The notes beneath the pieces were generated by a model, which worked only from the letters and a program-made list of their open reading frames with translations, searched no databases and had not been told where the DNA came from. Source: Mytilus galloprovincialis (Eukaryota; Mollusca; Bivalvia; Mytilida; Mytilidae). From it: DNA of 64,000 nt. Made by a program: the position numbers and the translations under genes. Location: assembly GCF_965363235.1 (NCBI RefSeq), contig NC_134849.1:55064122-55128121 (forward strand), written 5' to 3'. This document shows, in pieces, positions 50,501 through 62,100 of the stretch. Each line of letters starts with the position of its first letter. Position 1 is the stretch's first letter.

Positions 50501-53500
50501 CGGCAATAAATCGCTTAACTCGTCAGATTGTCAAAAAGCAGAAATTTAAGTTTTGACAAACGAAAACACAGACCGGATGTTATTGGTTATTTATGCATCC
50601 CCACAAGTCACACGAATTTCTTCAAAACGAAATTTGAAATCCATCAATGATTATTTAAGGATTTTTTTGTATTGTGAAACAATTCTTCTAATCCATCCCA
50701 CACTTGAATCATTAAAAAATGTTGCACCTCTATAATGCCGAGACTCAGCTATGGTAATCTGAATCAGGCCATAAGAATATTGCAGGCAGTAATACGTCAA
50801 CCTGCTGTTTTTAGACAATTTTACGTCAGAAACTCGTTTTACTCTCCTTACAACACCGGTATACAGGCAGACGGGATGTGTTGATGGCCAATCATGTCCA
50901 GATCAGTATTTAGTAACAACGTAATGTCAAGAAAATGTAATTATGCAACGCCAATACTACACAGGTTTACGGCCATAACGTCATCAGCTAATCAAGTCGA
51001 CAAACTACAGATTCACGTTGATTTTTTTTCCATTATACTGAAATGCCTAAGAAATCTTTGAGCTAATGATGAACTAATAATACATAGATGCATGGTCATA
51101 GCAAACGAATCGTGAAATAATCATTGTAAGATAGTTCCTAAGGCAAACCCCAAAAAAGTGAAAAACATTTGTAATTATTATATGAAAAAAGAACATAGCA
51201 AGATAACGGTGAATGTTTATTAAATGCAATTTAGACGGGTCTCTATAACTGAATTCGATCATAAAGTCTGATTCATAGCAGTACAAGGACTAGTCTGTTG
51301 TTGAAAAGGCGTTATTTTCCAAAGGAATGCATATAATCTGTCGACAAAGTTTCAAAAATTGTTTAAACGAGAAAATTACCAGCTTCAATCATCCTACTAC
51401 TCATATATACCTCCAGTAGGTATATCTAACATATTTACCTTTCTCATTAGAGGAGAATGCATTAAAGGAGTTGCCGCAATATATTTACATTGTTCTCATT
51501 GTAATTAAAAAATGTAATGATACATCATTTGATACATATACAAAATGTAGTAATTAACGAAGAAATCAAACATGTACGGACATTTATGTTGAAGAACACT
51601 TACAAAAGGCCGAGATGAATTGATAGTTTATGATTTTTTTGTCGATCCTAAATTATTATTATTTTGATTTTGCTACAATCATTATTTATTATATTTTAAT
51701 TATTGTATTATTGAAATACAATAGTATTGAATCAATGCATATCTTAAAATGTATAACAGGGACAGATGAGGATAAAGGGGATATAATTTCGATTCCAGAC
51801 CTTTCGATGACGCCACAGAAAAATGTCCGATCTGATAATTCAGGAAGTAAGTTTGATAATTTATTACTACTAGTAAGGACAATATTTTTATACAAAAAAT
51901 CAGTTGATTTTTCTCTGTTACAAGTCGTCTTATCGCATTTGTAACTTGGGATTTATAACATAAAGAGACAATTTGTGATAGTAATAAAGCATAAATAGAT
52001 AAACCTTTATCAATAAGTCTTTTTTCAAACTGAAAATCTAATAATGATCAATAAAAATGTGTAAATTAAGTCGTAAGCAACCGCTTGTTCCAAAGTCTCT
52101 ATTTCAGTTGAAAAATGTAACTAAAATGCTCGTTCTTTGTTTGTTCTGTTGGACTGACTAATGCTTTTGGTTATTCCTTTTATGTATTTTGTATTTAGTT
52201 TTAACAATATATATGTCAAAACGGAATAAGGCTTGCTGATACAGAAACTCAAATTGATCCTTAGAAACAGATGCGTTGTTATTTCTTGTCTACATCTTAT
52301 AACCCAACATAAGTGTTTATGAAATTCCATCTTTTAAAATGGAACAGAACATTTTTATATCAAGTTTAGTATTAACATACTTTTTACAATTATGTATATA
52401 ATATATTTTGCAGGTATAGCAGCTGGAATTGTAACATCAATTATAGTTGTTATTGCCGTGATTTCAGTTCTCGTTTTGATTCATCGAAGAAGGTACTATC
52501 ATATTTTTGTCCGTGTAATTTCACATCTAGAGACGACCAGAATCCTCTTATATTCATAATGGATCATAATAAAGACTGAATACTTTATCAAACAAAAGAC
52601 AATGTTAGGCATGCATCAATGAGATAGCAACACTAAAACGTAACCGACATGAAAAGGTCATTTATCGGACCACAGATAAATTATCACGTTGTGATTGGTT
52701 AAACGCCGTCACGTGGTGACCCCCGATGAGACTGTAGGGGGTTAGTAAGTTTCATAGGGGGTTCATGACGCATTACTGGTGACGTCATCTATTGCTGTTG
52801 TTGTGGTTATTGTTAATTTTTCAACAAAACGCAGCCGAAAAAGTCCAGCGTCCGATAAATTCGTTATACGGTTAACTACTGACCCCCTACGGATCCATAG
52901 AGGGTGAATAAAATGTATAGGGGATTCGGCCTCCGGCCTCACCCCCTATGGATTTTACTAACCCTCTATCGATCCGTATGGGGTCAGTAGCGAACCATAT
53001 AACTTATAGTGTAGAGACACAATACAATTATTGTGAATAAATACACAGATTTTTTGTTTGCATGTAATTGAATTTTATATCGATCCATTAAAAGAACGTT
53101 TTCATAAAAGTATTGAAAAATAATCAGAGTATGTAAACTTCTGATATTATTAGTTACATGGTGTGTTAGTGACCTAATACGATGTTTATGGGGTCAGTAA
53201 ATTCTATATGGGGTGAGAGAAAAGCTCGAATCCCAATATGGAATTTAATGACCCCATATATCGTTTTAGGTTACTAGCACACTGTCTAACGAATTTATCT
53301 TACCGACTATCTTCACATGTGGTATTTTGACTAGTATTAAGATCCTACTGCCATTTGTCTATACAGAAAACAAATTCCAACAGTTACAACTTTTAAGATT
53401 TAAATTTGTTTCATGAATTTATTTCAATCGTTCATTACATGTATCAATTTCTTCGTCTGTCGAATCCTTCAGATTTCTTTTTTTTTTTTTTCAAATGGAA

Positions 53501-55052
53501 GTAACTCCGTTATGCCAACAATAACATCCTGTTAGCTTCAATTATGTTTTATGGACTTATTTCAACCTTTCATCATCAATTTCTTCGTCTGTTGAATCCT
53601 TTCAGATTTTTCCTCAACACCGTGTTGTGTTTATAAAGGGTTGTGGCATCTTTTTTGTTTTGAATGGGAAGTAACTCCTTACTAACCCCATATGGTTGCT
53701 AACCCTATATCCTATATGGTAAATAACCAAATATTTTTTAGAGCGTTTAGAGCACCCTATACGTAATATACATAGTCACCACGTGTAGTCCGTTAACTAA
53801 TCATATCCCCATAAATCTATAACAGGCAAGATAAAGCACATTCCAAAACTTTATTTATAAAATCATGAATTGTAATATAAAAACTCAAGTGTGAATCAGG
53901 TTACGTTCCTTGTCGGCAGTAGAACTACTTCGCGGCAATTCAGCTCAATAAATAGGCGGATTTGGGAAATAATTTGGTTGCTTATATAGGGAATCACTAA
54001 AGCGTGACTGGAGCGGGCCCCCTCTAAGGTCAGTAAGTGGGCCCCCACTTATGACAATTTCTGGATCAGCCACTGCAATAAACAGTCTACCATTAGTAGT
54101 TTTCAGTCCTAAATGATTTAAAGATAAAAGTTGGTTTAAAAAATTTAGAATGTATTTTGCCTACAACTAGTATTGTAATCAAATTCGATTCTAAAACCAT
54201 TTGTTCGGAAAATTCTAAAGAATATACAAGGATTTGCAGTGAAGAAAATGCAAATACACGACAATGCTCTTCAACTTTTTACTTGTTTGGCTTTATAAAT
54301 ATTTTGATATGAGCGTCACTGATGAGTCTTATGTAGACGAAACGCGCGTTTAGCGTAATAAATTATAATCTTGGTACCTTTGATAACTATTGGAAATGTT
54401 TTACGTATTTTTCTATTACTTTATTTATATATATTTAGCTGATTAGTCAATACTTTATTTTAGGCTGTCTAGAAAGAAACCAACCTCCCACGAGTCACAA
54501 AACAATACTCGTCTGCAAGATACAGTTGGGTTGCCTAGTAACCACGAAATATCGAAGGCTCCAATATACCATGAAATCGACAATGAAAACTTTGGTCCAC
54601 GAAGTGGAAAGTTGAATTGTTCTCGTGCAGTTAATAACATTACATATGACCAGACTCCGAATTCAAAAAATGTGAATCAAAGCGCAAACAGTTCTATTTT
54701 AACAAATTTGAACTCCATTGAGCATCAAAGAAAATTTGGTCAAACCGAATATGATATGCCAAAAGTAATAAATGTAACCGGGAATTCTTATGAAGGTGCA
54801 AATGCAAACAACTATTGTCTAGCAGAACCAATTACAAATAACACAGAAGAAGAATTAGATCCGTATGACATTAATAAAGATTATGATCATCTGAATAACG
54901 TTCAGAAGAAAGAAAACCCATTTACAAAAGTTTACGACCACCTGCCAACAACAGTTACTGATGACCCTACTTACGATCACTCTAATCTTAAGAGTGCTTT
55001 AGACAATGAGGACTTTTATGATCATTTCAAAAATGAGGGAGACAATGATTGA
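38538..55052 (+). CDS. Gene 3: intact CTLD-WSC transmembrane receptor
   Basis: Ten exons: 38538-38592, 42972-43166, 44816-44925, 47135-47222, 47933-48055, 48538-48717, 50112-50219, 51760-51846, 52414-52492, 54464-55052. All join in one frame with GT-AG introns to give 537 residues. Layout: signal peptide (1-18), CTLD1 first half (19-83), WSC-like module with eight cysteines (84-149), CTLD1 second half (150-190), CTLD2 (191-286), acidic stalk (287-315), membrane helix (316-341) and a 196-residue tail with YHEI, YDHL, YDHL and further Tyr. No sugar-binding EPN or QPD triplet is visible, so the ligand may be protein or a non-classical glycan. The tail pair YDHL-x13-YDHL is slightly wider than a classic ITAM. 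Best reading: type I signalling lectin-like receptor, possibly immune (inference). Introns hold several fold-back elements. Confidence 0.8.
38593..42971 (+). other. Gene 3 intron 1
   Basis: 4.4 kb. Holds a minus-strand dispersed repeat (40095-40460), the fold-back element 41382-41920 and a GACGAAAC repeat fragment at 42152-42235. The 111-codon frame at 40727-41062 has no recognisable protein character. Confidence 0.45.
41382..41920. mobile_element. MITE with ~140-base inverted arms, gene 3 intron 1
   Basis: The left arm begins GTTTTTGGCCCCCCTATTTT and the right arm ends AAAATAGGGGGCCAAAAAC. The arms stay complementary through TTGAAGTTTGTTTG (41460) and CAAACAAACTTCAA (41830). No ORF. Target duplication not clear. 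Confidence 0.65.
42972..43166 (+). CDS. Gene 3 exon 2: first half of CTLD1
   Basis: Acceptor TTTTTCAACAG, donor GTTTGT; 195 bases, phase 1 both sides. Contains TWKSAANFCSHNGRVLES, VWIGKFKTL and a terminal KWTYIQG. Same length as in gene 2. Confidence 0.8.
43811..44138 (+). repeat. 82-base minisatellite, four copies
   Basis: Copies start at 43811, 43893, 43975 and 44057 with GAATTGTCTTGTTGTGAAGT. Copies 1 and 3 read TGTTGACG, copies 2 and 4 TGTTTACG, so a 164-base dimer was itself duplicated. Lies in gene 3 intron 2. Confidence 0.85.
44816..44925 (+). CDS. Gene 3 exon 3: WSC-like module, first part
   Basis: Acceptor TTCTTGCAG, donor GTAACG; phase 1 in, phase 0 out. Encodes GCYLLNGKFQHF, LQCQMLC and FYSIK. 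Confidence 0.8.
44926..47134 (+). other. Gene 3 intron 3
   Basis: AT-rich. A segment TTTGACATAATGTTGGGTGG (about 50 bases) is repeated at 46936 and 47067, 131 bases apart, just before exon 4. Nothing else seen. Confidence 0.4.
47135..47222 (+). CDS. Gene 3 exon 4: WSC-like module, second part
   Basis: Acceptor is the modest TTTAAAAG; donor GTGAGT. Encodes EEDCYCIANISSF and NCNCDGC. With exon 3 this gives eight cysteines in 66 residues, the WSC count; the CYC pair is typical of that domain. Confidence 0.75.
47643..47822. mobile_element. Small inverted-repeat element, gene 3 intron 4
   Basis: AGAAGTTCC on the left and GGAACTTCT on the right enclose three or four AT-rich units with TATTCCTGTTGGAACA. 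Gene 1 shows no equivalent in the same intron. Probably a miniature transposon. Confidence 0.4.
47933..48055 (+). CDS. Gene 3 exon 5: second half of CTLD1
   Basis: Acceptor TTCTTCCAG, donor GTAATA; 123 bases, phase 1 both sides. Encodes ANCIAAEEC, SYQNC and YYVTCG. Confidence 0.8.
48538..48717 (+). CDS. Gene 3 exon 6: first half of CTLD2
   Basis: Acceptor ATGTTACAG, donor GTAAGA; 180 bases, phase 1 both sides. Encodes HAAAQDCEERGSFIKWYSD and IYWTSGTRYTETF; very close to gene 1. Confidence 0.8.
48718..50111 (+). other. Gene 3 intron 6
   Basis: Long stretches align with gene 1 intron 6 (for example 49560-49760 against 5330-5520). The GTCC-type element at 3860-4450 of gene 1 is absent here, so it inserted after the duplication or was lost from this copy. 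Confidence 0.5.
50112..50219 (+). CDS. Gene 3 exon 7: second half of CTLD2
   Basis: Acceptor ATATTTCAG, donor GTAGGT; 108 bases, phase 1 both sides. Encodes YFTENLQPEECYIL and closes with RFFCRLG. It has no stop at the site broken in gene 2. Confidence 0.8.
51760..51846 (+). CDS. Gene 3 exon 8: acidic stalk
   Basis: Acceptor TATAACAG, donor GTAAGT; 87 bases, phase 1 both sides. Encodes GTDEDKGDIISIPDLS, rich in Asp before the membrane. Confidence 0.75.
52414..52492 (+). CDS. Gene 3 exon 9: transmembrane exon
   Basis: Acceptor TATTTTGCAG, donor GTACTA; 79 bases, phase 1 in, phase 2 out. Encodes IAAGIVTSIIVVIAVISV followed by more hydrophobic residues and HRRR. Confidence 0.8.
52681..53806. 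mobile_element. Fold-back element, gene 3 intron 9
   Basis: The left end TGATTGGTTAAACGCCGTCA with CACGTGGTGAC is mirrored by GTCACCACGTG and GTTAACTAATCA at the right. Inside are many GGGGTCAGTA, CCCCTATGG and CCATATGG words in both orientations. No ORF. Confidence 0.5.
54263..54391 (+). repeat. GACGAAACGCGCG dispersed repeat before gene 3 tail
   Basis: Contains GATGAGTCTTATGTAGACGA and CGCGCGTTTAGCG; opposite orientation to 17578-18156. It ends about 70 bases before the tail exon. A fragment of the same repeat also lies about 110 bases before the gene 2 tail exon. Confidence 0.65.
54464..55052 (+). CDS. Gene 3 terminal exon: tyrosine-rich tail
   Basis: Acceptor CTTTATTTTAG; enters in phase 2 and ends at TGA 55050-55052. 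The 196-residue tail begins LSRKKPTSHE and contains IYHEI, TYDQT, EYDMP, SYEGA, DPYDI, DYDHL, VYDHL, TYDHS and FYDHF. Where gene 2 has YEIL-x10-YDCL this tail has SGKL-x10-YDQT, so the first Tyr of that pair is lost. The distal pair YDHL-x13-YDHL is kept. AATAAA at 55103-55108 lies about 50 bases after the stop. Confidence 0.8.
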
Positions 55053-55102
55053 TAGAAATGTATTTCATACGACCAGTGTTTTCAGAAACTATAACAGTTT
55101 TT

Positions 55103-55108
55103 AATAAA
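55103..55108 (+). terminator. Polyadenylation signal for gene 3
   Basis: AATAAA inside TTTTTAATAAAAAAA, 51 bases after the stop codon. The signal is canonical, but it sits in an A-rich run, so it could be chance. Confidence 0.5.
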
Positions 55109-55109
55109 A

Positions 55110-58100
55110 AAAAAAATGTACTTATTATTGCCTACTTATTTTGAAACTTGTAAAGATATTCTCATAAAGTTTGTTTTCCAAATACGTTTTGTGATTATTA
55201 CAACAAACAAGTGCTGCTGTATGAAAAGGGTGAACTTGATGTTGAGTAAAACTTAGATGACAAATAGAAGTAATCGGACCAAACACAACAACACGCACAC
55301 CAAATATGTTATGTGCATTATTATTAAGTTCACTTGTCTCTTCGGACAAACCTTCATAGAGAAAAACAACCGCCTCGTGTTAGTGGTCTCATCCCAAGTT
55401 GGGAAGGTCGTGTGTTTGATTCCAAATGTGTCAATTTACAAAAATCTAGTTTGTAATTGGTATTCGGTGCATATCTACCAAACACGTACGTGGCATTTGC
55501 CATTACTATCAAATTCTGTTTTCAGGTTGACGTCTAAATTATTTGCCCAGGAAACCGGTGCCCAGGAAGGGTGATATATTTTCATTATGTCCATTCCAAT
55601 CAATTTCTTGTTAATACACAGCGCACTTCAAATGCACTCAGTTCATACAATCCAGAATGTCGAGGCAAATGGACTTCAGTATAGTTAGCATGCCAGTGTC
55701 ATTGAGTTCTGCACAAATATGTACAAGGGAATCAGCGGGAATATTAGCTTTTTTCCTTTCTATTAATTTGCATTGTAGCGGATGGGTCTGTCGATCATAA
55801 TAACAAAGTCCGGAATCCACTTCAGTTCCGCGAGGAAATATTGCCCCTCCAATGAATTGGTAGAGCTTTTATCTAAAACATTTAAAGTTTTCTTAACGAG
55901 CAACCAAAAACTTGCTGTATTTCAAATTGTATGTGAATACCGCAATAATGACAATAAGCCGTAACATTCGTATAATTTGTTACATAACTACGCGTACATA
56001 ACGTCAAAATTGTATGGGGACATTTTATCGGACATTATAGTTTAATCTTATATCTTGTATTTTAGATCAAATTCAGGAGATTTTAATATTAAAATAGAGA
56101 GAATTATTTGTACTTTCATCTTCTTTACTTGTTTTAGGTAGCGAATAGCACTGTATCAAATAAATATCATGAAAAAACTTATAAACGTAACCTTATATCA
56201 ATTGGGTTTGAAGGGGACAACATGTCGGACATTGTTATTCAACTCGAATAAAAAGAAATAATTAAAAAAAAAAAAAACAGATAGTTGCATGAGGCGAAAG
56301 TGTGAGCTTTGCACAAAATACCAGTATAAAAATTATTTACTTACGAAATGGTGATTGCTCTGTTATTCCGCTTTTTAGGGACAATTTAGAAAAATGACGG
56401 CTATTTTTCGTGCATGGGACACTTTATTTGTATCATATTCATCCCGTTTCTAAAAAGAATCAGTCTTTTCGAAGAAAGAAACCGACATTACATCATCGAC
56501 CATTAATGACGTGTTTTTTGAGACAAATGTTTTATTATGGTTGGTGGAATATTGTATATGTTTTTTTACAATATTAAGAATTTCAAAAAATTAAAGTGTA
56601 ACACGGGACAAGGATAAAAAAATATTCAAAAATGAAGGTTTTATTGAATTTTACTTAATGAAAATGGTCTGTTACATATACAAAATTGCAATAATCTGAA
56701 AGCAGACTTTTTAAAAAGCTTTAAAATGATATATAACACTTTAGAATATAATTTTTATTGTTTTAGTGACATGAATGTGTCTCGTTCACGATTTCACTAA
56801 AAATAACACTAGTATCGTGCGACGTTTCTATACTACTGTTTCAGAAAAGAGGGAAGGTTTGGTACCTTTAAAAAGTTTAGTCCCGCTGCAATTGTAAGCA
56901 CCTGTCCTAAGTCAGGAATCTTTTGCTCAGTGGTTGTCGTCTGTTTATGTTGTTTATAAGTGTTTCTCGTTTTTCGTTTTTATATAGATTAGACCGTTGA
57001 TTTTCCGTTTGAATGGTTTTACGCTTAGTGATTTTTTTGGGGCCTTTTATATCCTGCTGTTCGATGTAAACCAGGGATCCGTTTGGAAGACCGTACCTTG
57101 ACATATAATGGTTTACATATATAAATTGTGACTTGGATGGAGAGTTGTCTCAATAGCACTCAAACCACATCTTTCTATATCTAGCAGTGGTATATTTAAA
57201 CGCGCTGTAAATTGCATTATCAAAGAGAGTAACGTTCACATGTGTGGTATTCGCTTTTTTCTCCTTAAATTTTTAAGTTCTTAACTTTTGTCGCCGGTTA
57301 AAACAACAGATATATTCATTTTCTTACAAAGAAACGTATCTCAAATCTACAAACATCAAACAATATAAAAATGATAAAGGGAAACTTCCGATTTGGAAAA
57401 TGCACTCAGAAGTCAACATGAAGTATTTATTCACTTACTGTGAAGTTAAAAACTTCCTTAAAGTTTTCCACTTATACATGACATTTTGTATATACATTTA
57501 TATATCTGGTACATAATGTGTATGTAAGTAAGATATAAACATGGTCCTGTGTATGTTCAAAGTTGATGCATGTGCGTAGTATCATTGGAATATTCAATTT
57601 GAAATCAATACTTTTTGCCACACGGTAAGTTGAATTGGACTAATTGCTTCGCACATTCGTCGAATTGGAAATGGTATGTAAAAAATGAAAAATTACTTAG
57701 TGTTTTTGAATCTGACTCGTTCCAACACTTTTATATAAATAGTCAGTCGCATGTACATGTACTAAAAAAGAACTAGATATTTTTACATGTAGGATAGTTA
57801 ATTGCCAGTGCAGACAATTAAAAAAAAATGTTCTCCAAGAAGGAATAGACCTAAACGCAAAAATATAGTATTCAGTATATGAATAAAGGAACTAAAAAAG
57901 TATAAAAAAAAATTTGGTCCGTGTGCCTGTTTTCGAGATGTAAGTCATTGAAAATTTGGCAGGAAATATTTCTCACTAGACTTTTCACGGTTATACGCCA
58001 TTATTCCGACAACCCATTAGTCCGACAGCCCATTATTCCGACAGCCCATTGGTCCGACAACCCATTAGTCCGACAACCCAATATTCCAACAACCCATTGC

Positions 58101-58237
58101 TCCGACAGCCCAAAAATCCGACAACCCATTGGTCCACTTATCAAGTATCAGGGTATATCAGGGTAAAATAAATAAATTATGTCTGTATTATTACCTATAT
58201 GTTACAACATATTTAAAGAAATAACTCCGCACATGTA
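55110..58237. other. Spacer after gene 3
   Basis: A tRNA-like scrap (GGTCGTGTGTTTGATTCC near 55410) may be a decayed SINE head. A dispersed repeat lies at 56840-57180 and the 16-base minisatellite at 57999-58136. No further receptor exon or other gene recognised. Confidence 0.4.
57999..58136 (+). repeat. 16-base minisatellite (TCCGACAACCCATTAG)
   Basis: About eight imperfect copies, with ACAACCC/ACAGCCC and ATTAG/ATTGG/ATTATT variants. It is open in one frame by chance. It lies about 100 bases before the large TIR element. Confidence 0.75.
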
Positions 58238-58740
58238 CAGTGGAGATCACTTCTAACCTCTCATTAAATCTGTCAGGAGAACTGTTTTAGAACAGTACGT
58301 AGAACTGTCAGCCTGACACCTTTTAGTCAGTTCTAGGTTAGAACTGTTCTAGCTAGAACTGATTTGGTCAGTTCTACCTAGAACTGATTTGGACAGTTCT
58401 ACCTAGAACTGATCCTGACAGTTCTACCCTAGAACTGATCCTGACATTTCTAGCTAGAACTGACCAGATATCTAGAACTGACCAGATATTTGGTCAGTTC
58501 TACTTCTAGAACAGTTCTACGGTTAGAATTGATTTTTATAAATTCTACGGCCAGAATTGATTTATAAATTCTACGGCTAAAATTGATTTATATTTTCTAC
58601 GGCTAAAATTGATTTATAAATTCTACGGCTTAAATTGATTTTTATAAATTTTACGGCCAGAATTGATTGATAAATTCTACGGCTAAAATTGATTTATAAA
58701 TTCTACGGCTAGAGTTGATTTGTAAGTTTTAAGAACAGTA
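58238..58740 (+). repeat. Left palindromic GTTCTA array
   Basis: Units such as CAGTTCTACCTAGAACTGAT, themselves near-perfect palindromes, recur every 24-28 bases to about 58500. They are followed by a degenerate set around TTCTACGGCTAAAATTGATT (about 26 bases each) to about 58735. Confidence 0.7.
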
Positions 58741-58841
58741 CTTTGCCTTAATATACAGGGTTGGGTAAAAAAGCGATTTAAATTATATAGAGTTTTGCTA
58801 TTTTGCCGGTTTTATTTCAGATTTATAATCGGCAAGACTTA

Positions 58842-59143
58842 TGCAGCAACCATTTGATTTTGGGGGGGGGGGGGGGGGGGGCTATGTTTTTTTTGGAAAA
58901 AAAAAGTTTGTTTCCAGTTTTTGGTGAAGAAAATAATTTGTTTTGGACCCTGAAAAAAAAAAATGTTTGTTTCATCCTCAGCTGCCACTATATGTAATGC
59001 TAAAATTGAAAGAAAAAAATTGTTTTCGGTTTGTCGTTAAAAAAATAGATTGTTCTTCGCCGAAGTCGAAAAAAAGAGTTTGTACAGAAAAAAAACCATA
59101 GCCCCCCACCCCCCCCCCCCCCCAGAAAATCAAATGGTTGCTG
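58842..59143. mobile_element. Fold-back element with poly-G and poly-C arms
   Basis: GCAGCAACCATTTGATTTT followed by G20 on the left is mirrored by C14 then AAAATCAAATGGTTGCTGC on the right. TTA flanks both ends (left ACTTA, right CCTTAG). A TTA target with GC-rich ends suggests a PIF/Harbinger-type MITE. The arms would form a long hairpin. Confidence 0.55.
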
Positions 59144-62100
59144 CCTTAGAGAACATGTTTAACCTGTTAACCCCGCCATATTCTGCATGTATGTGCCTGT
59201 TCCAAGTCAGGAGCACGTAATTCAGTGATTTTCTTTTGTTGATGTGTTACATAAATTTGTGTTTTTCTCTCAATTTTTGTACATAAATTAGGCCGTTAGT
59301 ATTAGGGGGGGGGGCATTATTATTTGAATTGTTTTACATTTGTCATTGCGGGAGTCAGGATGGCTCAATATCACATAACAAAATTATCGGACCTCAATAA
59401 CCAATATAATATCTGTTTACGAGTAGTTTTCATACCTCGGACGACCTGTTTAACAAAAATCTTTTGACCGCATCAATCTAAACTGCCTTTATTTGCTTTT
59501 TCTTTCTGCAAATCTATATAGCTGCACAGTACTTCAGTTTTAATTTTAGGTCTAGAGGGACTGTAATATACAAGTAACAGCAATTTGTAATTGTTCACAT
59601 CAATTTATAGTGCCAGCATGCAGGGGCAGCTAGATCCAGGCTGGGGGTCCAACTATATGCTCCCATTCATATGCATTGATGTTAAAAAAAAAGTGGGGTT
59701 CCAACCCCTGGAACCCCTCCCCTTGATCCTCCAATGAGCATGTCCTTGTTTTATTCAAAATATTGAATCATAAACAAATATCAGTAGTTTTTATACTTCA
59801 GACTGAGTCGTGTAATAAAATCTTTTGACTGCATCAACCAAAACTTACCATATTTGCTTTTTATTATGTAAATCTATATAGCTGCACAGCAATTCAGTTA
59901 TAATTTTAGTTCGAGAGGGACTGTAGTATATAAATAACTGCAATATTGCAAATCAATGACCACAATTTTTTTTTTCTCGCATTAATTGAGGGTGCCAGCA
60001 TTTCCTATTTTTATTCAAAATATCGCATCAGAAACAAATATCAGTAGTTTTCATACCTCAGACTGATTCATGTTACAAAATTGTTTGTCTGTATCAATCA
60101 AAACTGACCATATTTGACAGCATCAACCAAAACTGACCATATTTGACCACATCAACCAAAACTGACCATATTTGCCCTTTTTTATACAACTCTTATAGTC
60201 GCATAGTAAATCTGTAATATTTTTATGTAAGGATGGAGTGTATAATCATTTTAATACAAATGATCTATATTATAGGGTTATTGCATGAATATTGGGGAAT
60301 ATTGTTCGGAGTAGAATTTTATATTGTGCGTGCTTATATTTTTATATCAGGATGGATTGTTCAATATAAACATGATAAAGGAAAGCAACATTGGAAAACA
60401 AAATTATGCTCGCATCAGTTTAAAGTGCCTCTTTTTAATCAAAGTTTTGAATCGTAAACTAATTTCAGTAGTTTTGATATCTCAGACTGACTCATGGATA
60501 TAACAAAATTATTTGTCTGCATCAACCAAAACCATGAAAACTGACCATATTTGACCGCATCAACCAAAACTGACCATATGTGACAGCATCAACCAAAACT
60601 GACCATATGTGACAGCATCAACCAAAACTGACCATATTTACACTTTATAATGTAAATCTTAATATATATATATATATATATAGCCGCATAGTAAATCACT
60701 TACACATGTAGTTAAATATCATACATAAAAAAAAAATTGAGGTAAAATTATTGAAATATTCTTCTAAAGTGGTGCAATGTAGGCATTTCGAACTATTGTG
60801 AGGTTAAATTAACGAGAAATTCAAGTTTCAAGCAGAAACCGCCTAAATCCACCCTGACAATTATATATATATAGTGACTGCCGGATGGACGGACAGAGGT
60901 GAAACAATATGTTCCTGTTCTGCGAAGAACCTTCGAGTTATGATGGCAAGGTCTCCTACAAATTAGAAAAATCTACAACAATCTCCTAACTGAGAGATTC
61001 ATATTGCATATATTATATGAGTTTATAAAGCTACAGTTATAAAGCTGCAGCTCAAAATACAGAAGCTGAAGATCATGCGAACATTTTTATTTTGATTCTG
61101 TGTTCCTACAGTATGCAAACCAACCTACTATATAGCAATATCAGGTAATAAATATGTCAATCAACCCTTGAAAGACATGGTGCTGGTAGTTGTGACAAAA
61201 AGAAATACAGAAACATCACAAAAATGAATAACCCTTGATTCCAGATCGTCAATGTGTCTAAGCCAATTGTACATGGTTTCAATAATGTGAAATGAAATCG
61301 GTTCACTTAAGAATTACTTTACCACTCCAAAACACCAGACCCAACAAACTTGGTTAAGACGATGGAAAAGTGAAGAGTTGATAGATAGACGGGCGGACAT
61401 ACGGAAGCAAAGTGAGACGAGACAGATCACAACAGCTCACCTGACCAATACTAGTATTAGATTTTGCAAACGAAAATGTATACTTTCTATGTGATTTTTA
61501 ATTGTCCTTTCATTATATATATCTGTTTTCACTTTTATCTGATTTTCGGAGGTAGTGCAAGACTTTATATATACTGTGTTCGCCACAAATCCCATGCATG
61601 TAATACAGTACATAATTCGGCAAAATTTTCAGGTTACAAGTAAGAAATGTATAAAGACACAGAGTTATAAATTATAAACTAACCTTTCGCTTGAAACAGT
61701 ATTTCTATCTTTCATTAAGGACATTAAGAAAGAATCTCACCTGAACTGTTTTCTTGGCCGTGCCATGATGAATTGTGAAAGTGAGTAAGGGTTAAGGATG
61801 TTTTGGAACTTCGATTATCAAAGAAATTGATTATAGAAACCGGAAATACAATGTAATATAACAATTGTTTGTACTAAATTTAACTGCTAAAAACCTATTT
61901 TATTTTTCTTCAACATGTTCAAACGCAGCTCCGCGTTTGACACCTTCCTTTGAAGTATAAGATATAGATAAAGATATTTTATTTCCTAATCATAGGGCTC
62001 ATAACAAGCATGTAATCACATAAAGTAAAAATAAAAAGCCTTTCTCTCCCACTCGCATACACTCACACGTACAACTATCGTTCTGATTAAGGATGATTGA

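Noticed and set aside
55638-55820. Minus-strand 60-codon frame after gene 3
   Set aside because: No recognisable domain and no splice partners; may be an old repeat fragment.
57921-58166. 81-codon frame with DNPLVRQP-type repeats
   Set aside because: Coding look comes from the 16-base minisatellite; no start context or homologous protein.
60233-60457. 74-codon frame in the large TIR element
   Set aside because: Falls in non-coding internal repeats; the related repeat in the first copy is not open.
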